DNA of 64,000 bases from Humulus lupulus (Eukaryota; Streptophyta; Magnoliopsida; Rosales; Cannabaceae), in contig NC_084800.1 in assembly GCF_963169125.1 (NCBI RefSeq), forward strand, positions 150,594,397 through 150,658,396, given 5' to 3'. The position numbers and the translations under genes were made by a program. The notes below the pieces were generated by a model. The model worked only from the letters and a program-made list of their open reading frames with translations. It was not told where the DNA came from and did no database searches. This document shows positions 46,371 to 57,856 of this stretch, in pieces. The stretch's first letter is position 1. Each line of letters starts with the position of its first letter.

Positions 46371-47498
46371 TGTTATACCCAAAAATTGGAGAATGCATCC
46401 TAGGAGGCTAAGGAGAATGCATCTAGGAGAGTGCCTCCTAGGAGGGCTAAGAGGGTGGTCCTAGGAGACCCCAAGGAGGGTGTGGTCCTAGGAGACCCCA
46501 AGGGTGTGTAGGAGGCAAGCCTCCCAAGGTTTTCTAAGTGTTGGCTCGAACGTGTCCAAGGTAAATAGCTAAGGAGGAGGAGTCTCATGCAAGAGAATGG
46601 AGACTTAGACTTTCATAAGGAAAGTCTATACAATGTTCGATCGGACATGTTTGGGAGATGTTAAAGAAGGTTGCCTCAATGTTGTCCAAGGTGAGGTTCC
46701 CTCAATATTGTCCAAGGTGAGGTTCCCTCAATGTTGTTCAAGGTGAGGTGCCAAGGAGGTTGCCTCGGACCACCTTAGTCCGAGGAGAAGCCAAGGAGAT
46801 TGGTTCAAGGAGGAACATGGCATGCTAGAGGAGAGTGCATGTTAGAGGAGAGAAGTGCATCTCCTACCACCATGCACGTTCAACCTACCACCATGCACGT
46901 TCAACCTACCACAATGCACGTTCAACCAGCCCTTGCATGGGTAGCGAGTAGGAGGTGGACCAACTAGCTAGAGGAGACTAAGTCAGATACAACTTCAACA
47001 ACATGCGCGGGAATCTCTCATTCTTCCCACAAATGGGGAGTTTGTTACATTTTGAATGTTGAATGTTTATTTGTAATATAAATATAATAAATATAGTAAA
47101 ATATCCCTATTATAAGGGGATATCAGTTGAGGATCCCATCTCTATAAATAGAGAGCTTATGAGATGAGAGAGGGGCCCCTTCTGCTTATTCTTTCTAGAG
47201 AGATAAAATTGGGTCTGTCTATTCTAGAGAGAGAAAGTGCTGAAATTAGAGAGAATTCTTGTATTTTCACAATTTATACTGAAGAAACTCAGTTGGCATA
47301 GTCCATCTGATCTTGAGTATAGATTTATAAATCACAACTCTAAGTGGATTAGGCTATTACCGACAATCGGGGCTGAACCACTATAAAAATTCTGTGTTAT
47401 TTACTTTTCTTGTTTATACCGTCTGTTGTCGTTTACATTCTCTTGAAGGTTCGTCGTATTTGACGTTCTCACGTCGTTGGCTAAAAACGCAGTCAACA
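46371..47498 (+). mobile_element. Gag-1 5' LTR
   Basis: It starts TGTTATACCC and ends CGCAGTCAACA. A TATAAATA box at 47143-47150 sits before a leader with TTCTTTCTAGAGAG, so the transcript probably starts near 47175. Three tandem ACCATGCACGTTCAACCT-like units lie at about 46868-46928, and a TTCGATCGGAC word near 46639 echoes the internal array. Confidence 0.95.
47143..47150 (+). promoter_or_regulatory. TATA box in the Gag-1 5' LTR
   Basis: TATAAATA, with an identical copy in the 3' LTR at 53806-53813. It probably drives the genomic RNA that also serves as gag mRNA. Confidence 0.65.
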
Positions 47499-47501
47499 TT
47501 T

Positions 47502-47521
47502 TGGTGCTTTCATTGAGAGCC
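47502..47521 (+). other. Primer-binding site of Gag-1
   Basis: TGGTGCTTTCATTGAGAGCC begins three bases after the LTR. It is identical in sequence to the Gag-2 site and matches Tat-1 over 19 bases. Confidence 0.85.
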
Positions 47522-47553
47522 TGAAGAGAAGAACAGACGGTCCCTGAAGCAAG

Positions 47554-49728
47554 ATGGCGCCTAAGAACACCACTGCTGCTTCCAAGAGGACGAACTCCTC
47601 TAAAGAACCTGCTAGATCTGAAGGTCCTTGCCCACAATATCATGAGAATGAACCTAGGGTCATGCTTGAGGATGTGACTCCAGGAGTTGAAGAGCTCCAA
47701 GAGACCATGGGGGCCTTCCAGGAGGAGATGGCACGATTCCACGCTAGGCAAGAGGCGTTTGCTGAAGAGATGGCTAGGCAGAGAGCTGCCTTAGAGCAGC
47801 AAAAACGCGATATGGAGGCTAGAAGTGAGGAGCTCAGACAACAACAGGAGGAGGTCAACCAGAAACATCGTGAAGCAGCGCTTGCTTTGGAGGCTGCTAC
47901 CAAGTTGGCCCAGGCCAATGCCCAAGCTACAGCACGAGGGGCAACCACTCCAGGAGCAAGGACCACAGAAGCTGGTGGTAGGAGTAATGATAGACCAAGG
48001 AGGGGTGGTAATAACCCACCTAGTGAGGGAGATGGAGTTCGATCGCACACTACCTCAACCCAAGGGGAGCACTCTAGAACCCCCTCCAGAAGTCACCGAT
48101 CGGGCAGTAAAAAGACTCCACCTGGGCAGGAGCAAAATAAATCTCCTAGAGAGAAGAGGACCTCTCAGTTCAAAGATAGGCATGGTGGGGATGAGGCTGA
48201 TAGTCATCCAACCAGCCAATCCAAGGAAAAGGAGGGCCACAACCCACAAGGAGGAGAACACTGCCCAGAGCGTGCCAAGAAGCCTCCATTGCACCCCGAC
48301 CAGCGGCGTAGCAGGAGAGATGAAGTCCCACGTAGTAAGCCCACTGGGAAATCGAAGAGTACGGTGTTTGATCGGGTAGGAGAGCATGCTTCTCAGAAGG
48401 ATCTGAGGGACGTTATCACCAACAAGAGGAGGACCGTCCCGGTCGAAGGGCAAAATCTGGACCGTCCTACCAGTCAATTAGAAATACTTGACGGTGGCGT
48501 GCCAGATGGTAATGCCCGACCAGGCGGTCAAAACCTTGGAATCTCATCAGTTGCACCAGCTATCCAAGCCCAGCTTGACATGCTAGCAGCTGCAGTGCAA
48601 GGTTTGTCGAAGCGACCTTCCGAGATAGATCCGATAGACTACCGGAGTGGCAGCCCATTCTCTGCTCGAATAAGAGCAGCCCAACCACCAGCAAAGTACA
48701 AAGCACCGATACTGCCAATTTATACCGAAAAGGCGGACCCAATAAGACATGTTGGGAAGTTTGAGGACCAGATGGAACTACTCGGGGTGAGTGATGACTA
48801 TCGGTGTAGAGTCTTCCCCACCACCTTGACGGACACTGCCCAAGAGTGGTATTGGAGGTTTAAACCAAACTCCATTACCTCTTGGGAGTCATTCAGGAAG
48901 GAGTTTTGTAGACAATTTAGCACTGCCCGGACTCCACCAGTTTATGCCAACGACTTGGCAGATATCAAACAAAGAAAAGATGAGTCTCTAAAGAGCTATA
49001 TACAGAGGTTCATGAGAGAAGCCAATAGAGCAACTGCTGTAGGAGACGAAGGGAAGATGGTTGCCATATCTGCTGGGATAATTTATCGAAGTCCTCTATG
49101 GGATAGCATCCATCGCCATCCAATCTCAACACTTCAACAATTTCTTGACCGGGCGGAAAAATATATGAATTTGGATGATGCGATAGAGAAAGGGGAGAAT
49201 GGCATAAACAACCCAAGCAGACCAACTGACTCTCCTAGTGATGGTGGAAAGAAACGTAGAAGTAATGGGTCTGACCACCATGAAGAAAAGAAGGCAAAGA
49301 TGGATTCAAGTGAGAAGCCAACCAAGTATGAGCCTCAATTCACCAACTACACCACTCTCTCAACCAGTAGAGCAGAGATATATCTTGCTAGTCAAGAGGA
49401 GGTTCCTTACAAGAAGCCTCCACCCATCAGGAGAGAGATGAGGAAGAGAGACATGAACAAGTATTGTCGCTTCCATGAAGATTATGGTCACGACACAAAT
49501 GAATGCAACCACCTCAAGGACGAGATAGAATTTCTTCTCCGGTCGGGCAAGTTGAAGAAGTACCGAGCAGAGACACCCCAAGGAGAAGGAGGTAGAAGCA
49601 ACTCCGGATTCAAGCGACAAAAATCTCCACCCTTGCAGCCTGGACCCGTGGACTTCACCGTAGACACTATATGTGGAGGTCCACCCTTAGCTGAGGAGAG
49701 CAACGAAGCAAGAGGAGGAGTATGCTGA
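47554..49728 (+). CDS. Gag polyprotein of Gag-1, intact, 724 residues
   Basis: Structural protein that would assemble the virus-like particle and package RNA. The start MAPKNTTAASKRTN lies 32 bases after the primer site. Residues about 45-130 form a Glu/Arg/Ala coiled coil (EEMARQRAALEQQKRDMEA). Residues 135-290 are charged, Arg/Ser-rich and probably disordered. The capsid-like retrotransposon Gag domain spans about 390-510 (DPIRHVGKFEDQMELLG, AQEWYWRFKPNSITSW, SYIQRFMREANRA). A zinc knuckle of the variant form CX2HX4HX4C (CRFHEDYGHDTNEC) lies near 637. It ends soon after DTICGGPPLAEE, where the pol-bearing Tat-1 instead continues (TISGGPYMTGTSRG) towards protease. One uninterrupted frame in a young insertion suggests it could still be expressed. 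Confidence 0.93.
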   Translation: MAPKNTTAASKRTNSSKEPARSEGPCPQYHENEPRVMLEDVTPGVEELQETMGAFQEEMARFHARQEAFAEEMARQRAALEQQKRDMEARSEELRQQQEEVNQKHREAALALEAATKLAQANAQATARGATTPGARTTEAGGRSNDRPRRGGNNPPSEGDGVRSHTTSTQGEHSRTPSRSHRSGSKKTPPGQEQNKSPREKRTSQFKDRHGGDEADSHPTSQSKEKEGHNPQGGEHCPERAKKPPLHPDQRRSRRDEVPRSKPTGKSKSTVFDRVGEHASQKDLRDVITNKRRTVPVEGQNLDRPTSQLEILDGGVPDGNARPGGQNLGISSVAPAIQAQLDMLAAAVQGLSKRPSEIDPIDYRSGSPFSARIRAAQPPAKYKAPILPIYTEKADPIRHVGKFEDQMELLGVSDDYRCRVFPTTLTDTAQEWYWRFKPNSITSWESFRKEFCRQFSTARTPPVYANDLADIKQRKDESLKSYIQRFMREANRATAVGDEGKMVAISAGIIYRSPLWDSIHRHPISTLQQFLDRAEKYMNLDDAIEKGENGINNPSRPTDSPSDGGKKRRSNGSDHHEEKKAKMDSSEKPTKYEPQFTNYTTLSTSRAEIYLASQEEVPYKKPPPIRREMRKRDMNKYCRFHEDYGHDTNECNHLKDEIEFLLRSGKLKKYRAETPQGEGGRSNSGFKRQKSPPLQPGPVDFTVDTICGGPPLAEESNEARGGVC

Positions 49729-50960
49729 GGAGGAGTGCTAGGAGCAGGAATCGTTGGAGTGGCGTGCACATAGAGCGTCGAAGGAGATATTATTTTTAAA
49801 TACCGCTTTCAGAGTGGTAGCTTGATTTCGAGTTTTTTAGACTTGTTATTTAAGTTTGGTGTATGAACTGGTTATTTGTTAACCAGACATTTTATTTTGA
49901 ACAATTTTGGTTGTTTAAGACTCGTTGTTAGACATGTTTTGTCATTTTTAATTTACGAGTAATAAAAGAGACTACGCGCAGCGTGGTCGATTCTTGCTAC
50001 AAATATGCATGTGTGTTAGTTATCCGAGCAGTGTTCAACTGGTCGATGTGTTCAAGCAGTGTTCAACTGCTTGAGTATTTTCCATATATCCTATGTGTTT
50101 CACGAGTAGTTAACTGCTCGAACAGATTCAGTCATGTAGCAAGTGACTAAGGGTCTTTCAACCTCCAACCACCTGGGGGGCACATGGGGTATGCTGGTAT
50201 ATAACTTAACACAGGCAATAAGAGCATGAGGTAATATATCTGTTTTTAGGCTGACTTGTAAATTTTCGAAGTCCAAAAAGGCCATTAAGCTAACTTGCTT
50301 GGCAAAGCTTAAGTAACTTGGAATTTTTAAAATTTCAAGTTAGGAGCAGATATTCGTGTGACCATAAACATCATGCTCATAAAATGTTAGAGCAACAAGA
50401 GTGTGAGAAAGTATACTTAGCATGGACTTATGAAATGTCTAGAATTTCTAAGTTAGAAAACTAAGTACTCATGCGAAAATCTAAGGCATACACCAGAGTG
50501 ACTTTACTCTTCACAAAAAACTTATAACTTTTTAAGTCTAGAGGAGACTTAGAATGTTTTAAGTTAACAAGGAGAAGTAAAGTCTAAATGCCAACAGCTA
50601 CAAGTTTAGCTCACCAGGTGCAAAGTTTTCTTGCTCAGGAGAGCAGATACAACTTCCCTGGTAGGCTAAGCATGTATCACCAATCGACTTCCCTGGAGTA
50701 AATCAAACAAATACGTGCAAAATAAATGCTACATGGTGAAAATTTCTCCTTGGGAGGAGAAGTCAAGTTTCCACCAAGATTTATTGAGAAAAATCAATCT
50801 CTCAAAATAATTTTGGGAGGCTCGAACAAAGGTGCTTCGATGGTCTTTCTTAAAAGGTCCTAAGAGTGCCTAAAGGTGAAATGTTTGGAAAAATTATAGC
50901 ATGGAGTATACCATGTTTGGTCCGAAAGGTGTGTCTAGTTCCAAGGAGAAGCGTCCAAAT
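49729..50960 (+). other. Non-coding 3' spacer of Gag-1
   Basis: No gene supported. 49780-50580 is shared in opposite window orientation with Gag-2 (26160-26990). The similarity ends near 50580, where Gag-2 has its antisense gene and Gag-1 has unrelated sequence. Confidence 0.7.
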
Positions 50961-52735
50961 GGGGATGCTGCCTATGTCCGATCGGATGTGCATGCTTAAA
51001 AGGCTGGTTACTGTTCCATGCATTGCATTGCATTCATGTCAACACGACTTATGCCTGTTTGACCATGCTCACGATCAATACAGATGCTTAAAGTGTTTGA
51101 AAAATGTGATGTCAAAGCATACCTTGAGACGGCCGATCGGATGCATGTTGATCCAAGGGGCATCTCGCCTACGTCCAAGGATCTAGGCCCAGAAATATTG
51201 GTGCCTAAGGTGCTGCATCTGAGGAGGAGAAACACACTTGAGTGGTTGGAAGCTACATTATATCCGATCGGAATGGGGAGCATTTGTCCGAGGAGATGCA
51301 TCTAGTCCGAGGAGCCCAGCTGCGTCCAAGTAGATGGATCTTGGCCAAGGAGAGGCCACAAAGTACCCGATCGAACCTTGATGGAGGAGCCAAATGCTTG
51401 GCTCGGGCCATGTCCGAGGAGAAGCCAAGACATTGGCTTGGACCTTGGTTCAAGGAAAGGCCGTGAGAACCATGTTGCATATCTCCGATCGAACCATGTT
51501 GAATATCTCCGATCGGACTATGTCCGAGGAGAGTCATGCATGTGTGCCAAGGAATTGGCTCGGACTTAAGCTTGGTGAGCTCCAAAATGCTTGGCTCGGA
51601 CCTTAACTTGAGGAGTCCCTAAATGGAAAGCTCCGATCGGACAAGTTCGAGAGAAGCTCACCCATGTGTGCCAAGGGTCCGATCGGACCTTGCTTGAAAG
51701 AGATAGGCTCGGACCACTTTGGTCCGAGGAGAAGGGTGTCATGTCCGATCGGACATGCCATGGGAGAGGTGCCTTGGACCATTTTGGTCCGAGGAGATGG
51801 CAAGAAAAAGATGGCTCGGACCACGCCAAAGGACCTAGATTTTGGCCGAGGTCACGCAATGTCCGATCGGACATGGATGGAGGATCCTAGTGCTTGGCTC
51901 GGACCTATCCGAGGTGAGCTTCAAGGAGATTAGTTCAGATCACATGGTCCAAGGAGAAGCCACAAAGAGTCCGATCGGACCTTAGTTTGGGCTTCCAAAA
52001 ATATGTAGCTGGGACATGTCTGAAGAGAGCCAAAGTGATTTCCTTGGACCCATACCCGAGGAGAGTGCCTGCATTCGATCGGATCACATCCAAGGAGACC
52101 ATGTTTTGCATGGTGCAGGCCGAGCATATCCAAGGAGCCTAATGCATGTGTCCGATCGGACAATGTCATGAAAGCTCAGTCCGAGGAGACCGTGCATCCG
52201 TTCCAAGATGGTTGGCTCGGACCAAGTCCAAGGAGAAGTCCCATGCATACCCAAAAGATGAACTTAGTTTTTGGCCAAGGGTATGCAATGTCCGATCGGA
52301 CATAATCTGAGATGCCAAGAAGAGTGTTCTTCCGATCGGACGTGGTTGGAGATGCCAAGAAAAGTGTTCATCCGATCGGGCATGGTTGAAGATGCCAAGA
52401 GATTGGACTTAGATTTTGGCCAAGGAGAGGCCACACAAGCTTCGATCGGACCGTGTCCGAAGAGAAGCCAAGTCATTGGCTTAGATTTTAGATCGAGGAA
52501 AGGCCGTGGAAGCTCCGATCGGACCATATCATGAAAGCTCCGATCGGACATAGTTGGAGGAGCCTAGTGCGTTTGGCTCGGACATGTCCGAGGTGAACTT
52601 CCAAGATGTGTGGCTCGGACCACCTTGGTCCGAGGAGATTGCAAAAATATGCCCGATCGGACCCTAGTCTGAGAAGCCAAGAAATTGCCTCGGAGGAGAA
52701 GACAAGGAATTCACCCATGGTCCGATCGGATCACA
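50961..52735 (+). repeat. Array of GTCCGATCGGAC palindromes
   Basis: About twenty copies of a CGATCGG or near-identical core occur in 1.77 kb. Six are perfect 12-bp palindromes GTCCGATCGGAC (51677, 51743, 51861, 51969, 52150, 52290). They are interspersed with repeated TTGGCTCGGACC and TCCGAGGAGAAGCCA modules. Spacing is irregular (about 25-180 bp), so this is a degenerate composite repeat and not a simple tandem array. Open frames on both strands here are by-products of low stop content. Confidence 0.85.
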
Positions 52736-53020
52736 ATAAAAAAAAAAAAAAAAAAAAAAATTCTAATCCTAGCGCAACCAAATCGAGGATATTCAACGAC
52801 CTATCTCTATACCATGATGATTTTGCAACATATTCAAAGGGAGCTTATGTTTTCATTACGTCAAGAAAATAGAGTTTGAAGAAATCACAAGGCAAGTTCA
52901 AGACAAGTTTTGTCATGGGAGTTTATGTGAAAGTTATCATCCGGATAGGAGCTTTTGGATGACCTCAAGAGCATTTTGCTAGAAGAAAAGTTTATCATAC
53001 GAGGGGAATCGTATAATAAA
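52736..53020 (+). other. A-tract and spacer before polypurine tract
   Basis: A run of about 23 A residues at 52737-52759 is followed by unremarkable sequence up to the polypurine tract. No gene is seen. Confidence 0.7.
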
Positions 53021-53033
53021 CTTGGGGGGCAAA
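53021..53033 (+). other. Polypurine tract of Gag-1
   Basis: CTTGGGGGGCAAA immediately before the 3' LTR. Confidence 0.9.
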
Positions 53034-54161
53034 TGTTATACCCAAAAATTGGAGAATGCATCCTAGGAGGCTAAGGAGAATGCATCTAGGAGAGTGCCTC
53101 CTAGGAGGGCTAAGAGGGTGGTCCTAGGAGACCCCAAGGAGGGTGTGGTCCTAGGAGACCCCAAGGGTGTGTAGGAGGCAAGCCTCCCAAGGTTTTCTAA
53201 GTGTTGGCTCGAACGTGTCCAAGGTAAATAGCTAAGGAGGAGGAGTCTCATGCAAGAGAATGGAGACTTAGACTTTCATAAGGAAAGTCTATACAATGTT
53301 CGATCGGACATGTTTGGGAGATGCTAAAGAAGGTTGCCTCAATGTTGTCCAAGGTGAGGTTCCCTCAATATTGTCCAAGGTGAGGTTCCCTCAATGTTGT
53401 TCAAGGTGAGGTGCCAAGGAGGTTGCCTCGGACCACCTTAGTCCGAGGAGAAGCCAAGGAGATTGGTTCAAGGAGGAACATGGCATGCTAGAGGAGAGTG
53501 CATGTTAGAGGAGAGAAGTGCATCTCCTACCACCATGCACGTTCAACCTACCACCATGCACGTTCAACCTACCACCATGCACGTTCAACCAGCCCTTGCA
53601 TGGGTAGCGAGTAGGAGGTGGACCAACTAGCTAGAGGAGACTAAGTCAGATACAACTTCAACAACATGCGCGGGAATCTCTCATTCTTCCCACAAATGGG
53701 GAGTTTGTTACATTTTGAATGTTGAATGTTTATTTGTAATATAAATATAATAAATATAGTAAAATATCCCTATTATAAGGGGATATCAGTTGAGGATCCC
53801 ATCTCTATAAATAGAGAGCTTATGAGATGAGAGAGGGGCCCCTTCTGCTTATTCTTTCTAGAGAGATAAAATTGGGTCTGTCTATTCTAGAGAGAGAAAG
53901 TGCTGAAATTAGAGAGAATTCTTGTATTTTCACAATTTATACTGAAGAAACTCAGTTGGCATAGTCCATCTGATCTTGAGTATAGATTTATAAATCACAA
54001 CTCTAAGTGGATTAGGCTATTACCGACAATCGGGGCTGAACCACTATAAAAATTCTGTGTTATTTACTTTTCTTGTTTATACCGTCTGTTGTCGTTTACA
54101 TTCTCTTGAAGGTTCGTCGTATTTGACGTTCTCACGTCGTTGGCTAAAAACGCAGTCAACA
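53034..54161 (+). mobile_element. Gag-1 3' LTR
   Basis: 1128 bp, the same length as the 5' copy. I see one T/C difference (46672 versus 53335 region) and one A/C difference in the ACCATGCACG units. Confidence 0.95.
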
Positions 54162-56462
54162 GCAATAGACATTAGTCGGGGTCATGAAGCTGGTGTGTTC
54201 CTGGTCCGCCGGATTCATCGCGATCTGATTGTAGCCTGAGTACGCGTCCATAAAGGACATGAGCTCGTGCCCCGTCGTGGCATCCACCAGTTGGTCAATC
54301 CTTGGCAATGGAAAACAATCCTTGGGGCAGGCTTTATTCAGGTCGGAGAAGTCGATGCAGGTTCGCCATTTTTTGTTGGGCTTTGGAACTAGCACGGGGT
54401 TGGCGACCCAAATTGGAAACTTGGCTTCGCGGATAAAGCCACATTTTTTTAGCCGGGCTACTTCTTCTTCTAGGGCTTCAGCCCGGGTTGTTCCTAAACG
54501 TCTTTGCTTCTGAGACTTGGCAGGAACGCTTTTATCCAGCTGTAGCGTGTGCATGATGACACTCGGGCTAATCCCCACCATGTCCTCATGGGACCAGGAA
54601 AATACGTCTAAGTTAGCCCGCAGAAACATAGTCAGCTCCGCTTTCCTCTTGCCGCAGAGATTTTTCCCGAGCTTGACCATCCGTGATGGATTTTGTGGAT
54701 CAAGGTTCACCTCCTCGAGCTCCTCAATAGCCTGGAGTTCGGATCTGTCTTCGCCTACTCGGGGGTCAATATCCTCACTTAAAGCGACATTTCCCCCTTT
54801 GGCGCTTTGAGGTTTTTCAGTCTCAGGGTCCGCTGAGGGTTCCTGAGATTCCTCTTCACTCAGAATGGCCATAGCCAGCTGCCCGGGTTTAGATTTTCCC
54901 TTCATGGAAATGCTGTAGCATTCCCTGACAGCGAGTTGATCGCCCTGGATAGTGCAGATTCCTGTTGAAGTAGGGAACTTCATGGCGAGGTGTCGAATGG
55001 AAGTGATAGCCTCGAAAGCTATGAGCGTAGGTCGGCCCAAAATGGCGTTGTAAGCAGCGGGGCAGTCTATGACCACGAACTCGAGTAGTTTGGAGACTGT
55101 CCGAGATTCTTCCCCTAGGGTGATCACCAGCTCGATCATCCCTATCGCCGCTGATCCTTCTCCCGAAAAACCATACAGCATCATGGAGGTTGCCTTTAGC
55201 TCGGCGACGGTCAAACCCATCTTCTCTAAGGTGGATCGGAATAGGAGGTTCACCGAGCTCCCATTGTCTATTAGTACCCTCCTTACTCTCCGGTTGGCGA
55301 GCTGGACTGCTACAACCAAGGGATCATTGTGAGGGAACTGGACATGGCCTGCATCTTCCTCCGTAAAAATGATTGGTTGCCTCTCCAATCGCTGCTGCTT
55401 TGACTGGCGCTGCTCTGGGACGAACTCCACTCTGTTGTGAGCCTTTAGTTCATTCACGTATCTCTTCTGGGCACCTCTGCTCGTGCCAGTCATGTACGGT
55501 CCTCCAGAGATGGTGGATATCTCTCCTCCGACCACAGGGGGAGGGACATCCTGATCTACCCGAGACCCGGGCTGACTGGCTGGGGCTTCTGGAGCAGGTC
55601 GACTCGCTGGGACCCTGTTCCGCGAGTATTGAGCCAAGGGGCTGGCTCGGATGAGAGTCTCGATCTCATCTTTTAAATGCCTACAATCGTCAGTATTGTG
55701 GCCGATGTCGTTATGAAAACGGCAAAATTTGGAAGTGTCTCTCTTTCCCTTGTGGTGCTTCAATGGCTCCGACCTCTTCCAAGGGACTCGAGTAGAGTTG
55801 GCCAAGAAGATACTCTCTCTGGACTGGGTGAGCTCGGTATACATCGTGAAAATAGGCTTAAACTTATCTACGGACTTATTCTTCTTTTGGCCGTGCTGAC
55901 TGTTTTCACCATTGCCCTTTCTTTTGCCTCCGCCGGGCTGGTTGCTCTGTGCGACGTTTGGGGTCGCTGCCACGACCTCCGTCCCTACTCCCGCGGGTTG
56001 ATCGGGAACCTGGCTGGTTCCCGCAGCTGAGGCTTCGGCTTCTTCCAAGTTTATCCATTCTTGGGCCCTGTTAAGGAATTCGTTGACCGAGTTGACTCCC
56101 TTCCTCTGTATATCCTTCCATAGGTCTCCTCCGACAAGGATTCCAGTTCTCATGGCCATGAGCTTGGAGCTATCATCCGCGTCTCTAGCCCGAGCAGCGA
56201 CGTTCGCGAATCTGCTCAGGTAGGCCTTCAGAGTCTCACCGGGCTGCTGCCTCACGTTAGCTAGGGAGTCAGGCTGAACACGGGCGCCCTGGGAGGCTCG
56301 AAATGCCCTTTTGAAGTCGGCTGAGAAGATCTTCCAGGAACTGATTGACTGTCTTTTACTTTGCTTGAACCACTGTCTGGAAGGTCCGGTCAGTGTGGAA
56401 GGGAAGATTAAGCATCGCTGCTCCGGGCCAATGTTATGGGCCATCATTAGGGTGTTGAACAT
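54162..56462 (-). pseudogene. Tat-1 Gag-protease-RT N-terminal part
   Basis: A long open stretch starting inside Gag. The Gag domain (SRQWFKQSKRQSISSW, LKAYLSRFANVAARA) is followed by the variant knuckle CRFHNDIGHNTDDC near residue 246. The aspartic protease lies near residue 399 (VLIDNGSSVNLLF, with DNG where D-T/S-G is commonest; NAILGRPTL follows). A linker leads to RT (CGFIREAKFPIWVANPVLV, KWRTCIDFSDLNKACPKD, FMDAYSGYNQIAM). It is cut at MTPTNVYC by Gag-1; the first in-frame stop comes from the inserted LTR itself. The rest of RT lies at 44785-46370. Before that insertion this frame was open for more than 760 codons. Confidence 0.92.
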
Positions 56463-57823
56463 TCCTAAATGGTTCGACGGGTCTCAGTCCCCGTTGAACT
56501 TTGACAAGTGAGGCATACGGAAACCAGATGGGTATGCCGTTGATGCTATATTGGGTGCGAAGAGTTCCATCTCGTCCCCTGAATCATATTCGTCTTTTTC
56601 TTTTTCTGATAGGAGCTTCCTCATCAGCTCCTCCATCTGAGTCAGGCGCTCGAGGGTTTGGTCCTGATGTCCTTGGTTATTCCGGGGCTGTTCAACGGCT
56701 CCGGATCCATTGTACACATTTGGTGGGTTATTGCCCCTCCTATCTTGAGATAGGTTATTTGGGACATTCCCTCCGTTATGTACTCCGGACAGAACCCCCC
56801 TGAACGAGCCTGGCCATCTCCTCCTGCTCTGTCCCCTCTATGAGAGTTGAGGCGATCTCGCAGGTCACCTCCCTGGGTGGTCTGGTGACTTTGTGCCGAA
56901 CTTAACCGCTGACGCAGGTCTCCCCCAGAGAGATCACTCCGGCGACCGCCGATCCAGTGGCTCCTGCTGGATAGGCTTGGAGTCCGCCTTTGGTGGTGAC
57001 GACCTGAGCTTTCCCCTGGCGCCCTACTATGTCGGGAAGGTCCAGCTGATGGCGGGTTTCTCCTACTACCCCCATAGGCTGGGATGTCCCGGACGGGCCG
57101 AGGAGGAGACGGATATTTGATTGGAGATGGAGGATGCCTGACTGGGGAGGCGATCCTAGTTCCGTCTGGACGGATCAAGTTTGGTGGGGGCCTTTCGGCC
57201 CTGCCAACCTGTTGATCCCGCGCGGGGCGATCTGGACGAGGCGCAGGACGGTCGTCGGGGACAGGCTGACGTCGCGAGCCCTCCCCGGATCTCCTTCGGG
57301 AATTTCCTCGAGCTCTCCTGGGCGTCCTCGAGGATGGCTGAGAGCTAGGAGTTTATGTCCTAACCGAACGGTTGTATTGCTGTTGTCCGGTCCTAGGCAT
57401 TTCCTCGAAGTCTGCCTCTCGATGGTGTGATGAAGGGGTGGAGTTGGCTGCCAGAAGTCTATCCGAACGGCTATGCCTGGACCGGTTACCCCGGCGAGAC
57501 TTAGGACCCTCGCCTTGCCTCTCTTCGACATTCACGCCGGTTGTGAGAGGGGGTAATCGGGCCAGGATATCCTGGATTTGCTGGCTAGCTGTTGCTAACT
57601 GGCTCCTCAGTTGAGCGTTCTCCATCTCCACCGCAGTATAATAACATGGGTTCGGATTAGGTGGCCGAGGCGCCGAACTACCGGTATCATCTTGGCCCAC
57701 CGGCTGTTTTCCTGGCCGCTGCTGGACTTCAGGAACTTGTTCATCAGGGATGGTAGTATGATGAGCCTCCTGCCCATCATGTTGTTCTGTCTCGTTACCA
57801 TGCCTGGACCGAGTAGTCACCAT
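56463..57823 (-). pseudogene. Tat-1 Gag N-terminal part, broken
   Basis: The start MVTTRSRHGNETEQHD lies 33 bases after the primer site. A coiled segment (EMENAQLRSQLATASQQIQD) and a basic Arg/Ser/His-rich stretch follow. A stop at about 57353 and further stops and frame changes separate the blocks at 57178-56642 and 56717-56484 (LERLTQMEELMRKLL, FRMPHLSKFNGD). The last leads into the capsid-like domain at 56462. Gag is thus the most damaged part of this copy. Confidence 0.85.
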
Positions 57824-57856
57824 AGTTGGATGTTTACAGCAGCACTAATCGAACTT

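Larger units (their letters stand above)
46371..54161 (+). mobile_element. Gag-1: young gag-only LTR retrotransposon
   Basis: It is bounded by perfect GCAAT duplications (46366-46370 and 54162-54166) and inserted in the RT of Tat-1, opposite in orientation. Its two 1128-bp LTRs differ at only about two positions by eye, and primer site and polypurine tract are intact. The single coding region is gag; no protease, RT, RNase H or integrase is present in 49729-53033. This matches the described plant class of terminal-repeat retrotransposons with only a GAG domain (TR-GAG). Shared primer site and polypurine core suggest mobilisation by a Tat-type element. Confidence 0.95.

Noticed and set aside
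46400..46588. Small minus-strand open frame, also present identically at 53063-53251
   Set aside because: It lies in both LTRs of Gag-1 and consists of low-complexity Leu/Ser/Thr words from repeated AGGAGACC motifs.
47640..48477. Open frames on the minus strand and in the second plus frame inside gag of Gag-1
   Set aside because: They mirror the Gag coding frame, which has capsid and zinc-knuckle motifs; the shadows have none.
50961..52735. CRISPR-like array
   Set aside because: Spacing is irregular, repeat units degenerate, spacers repetitive and no cas genes exist; the context is a plant LTR retrotransposon.
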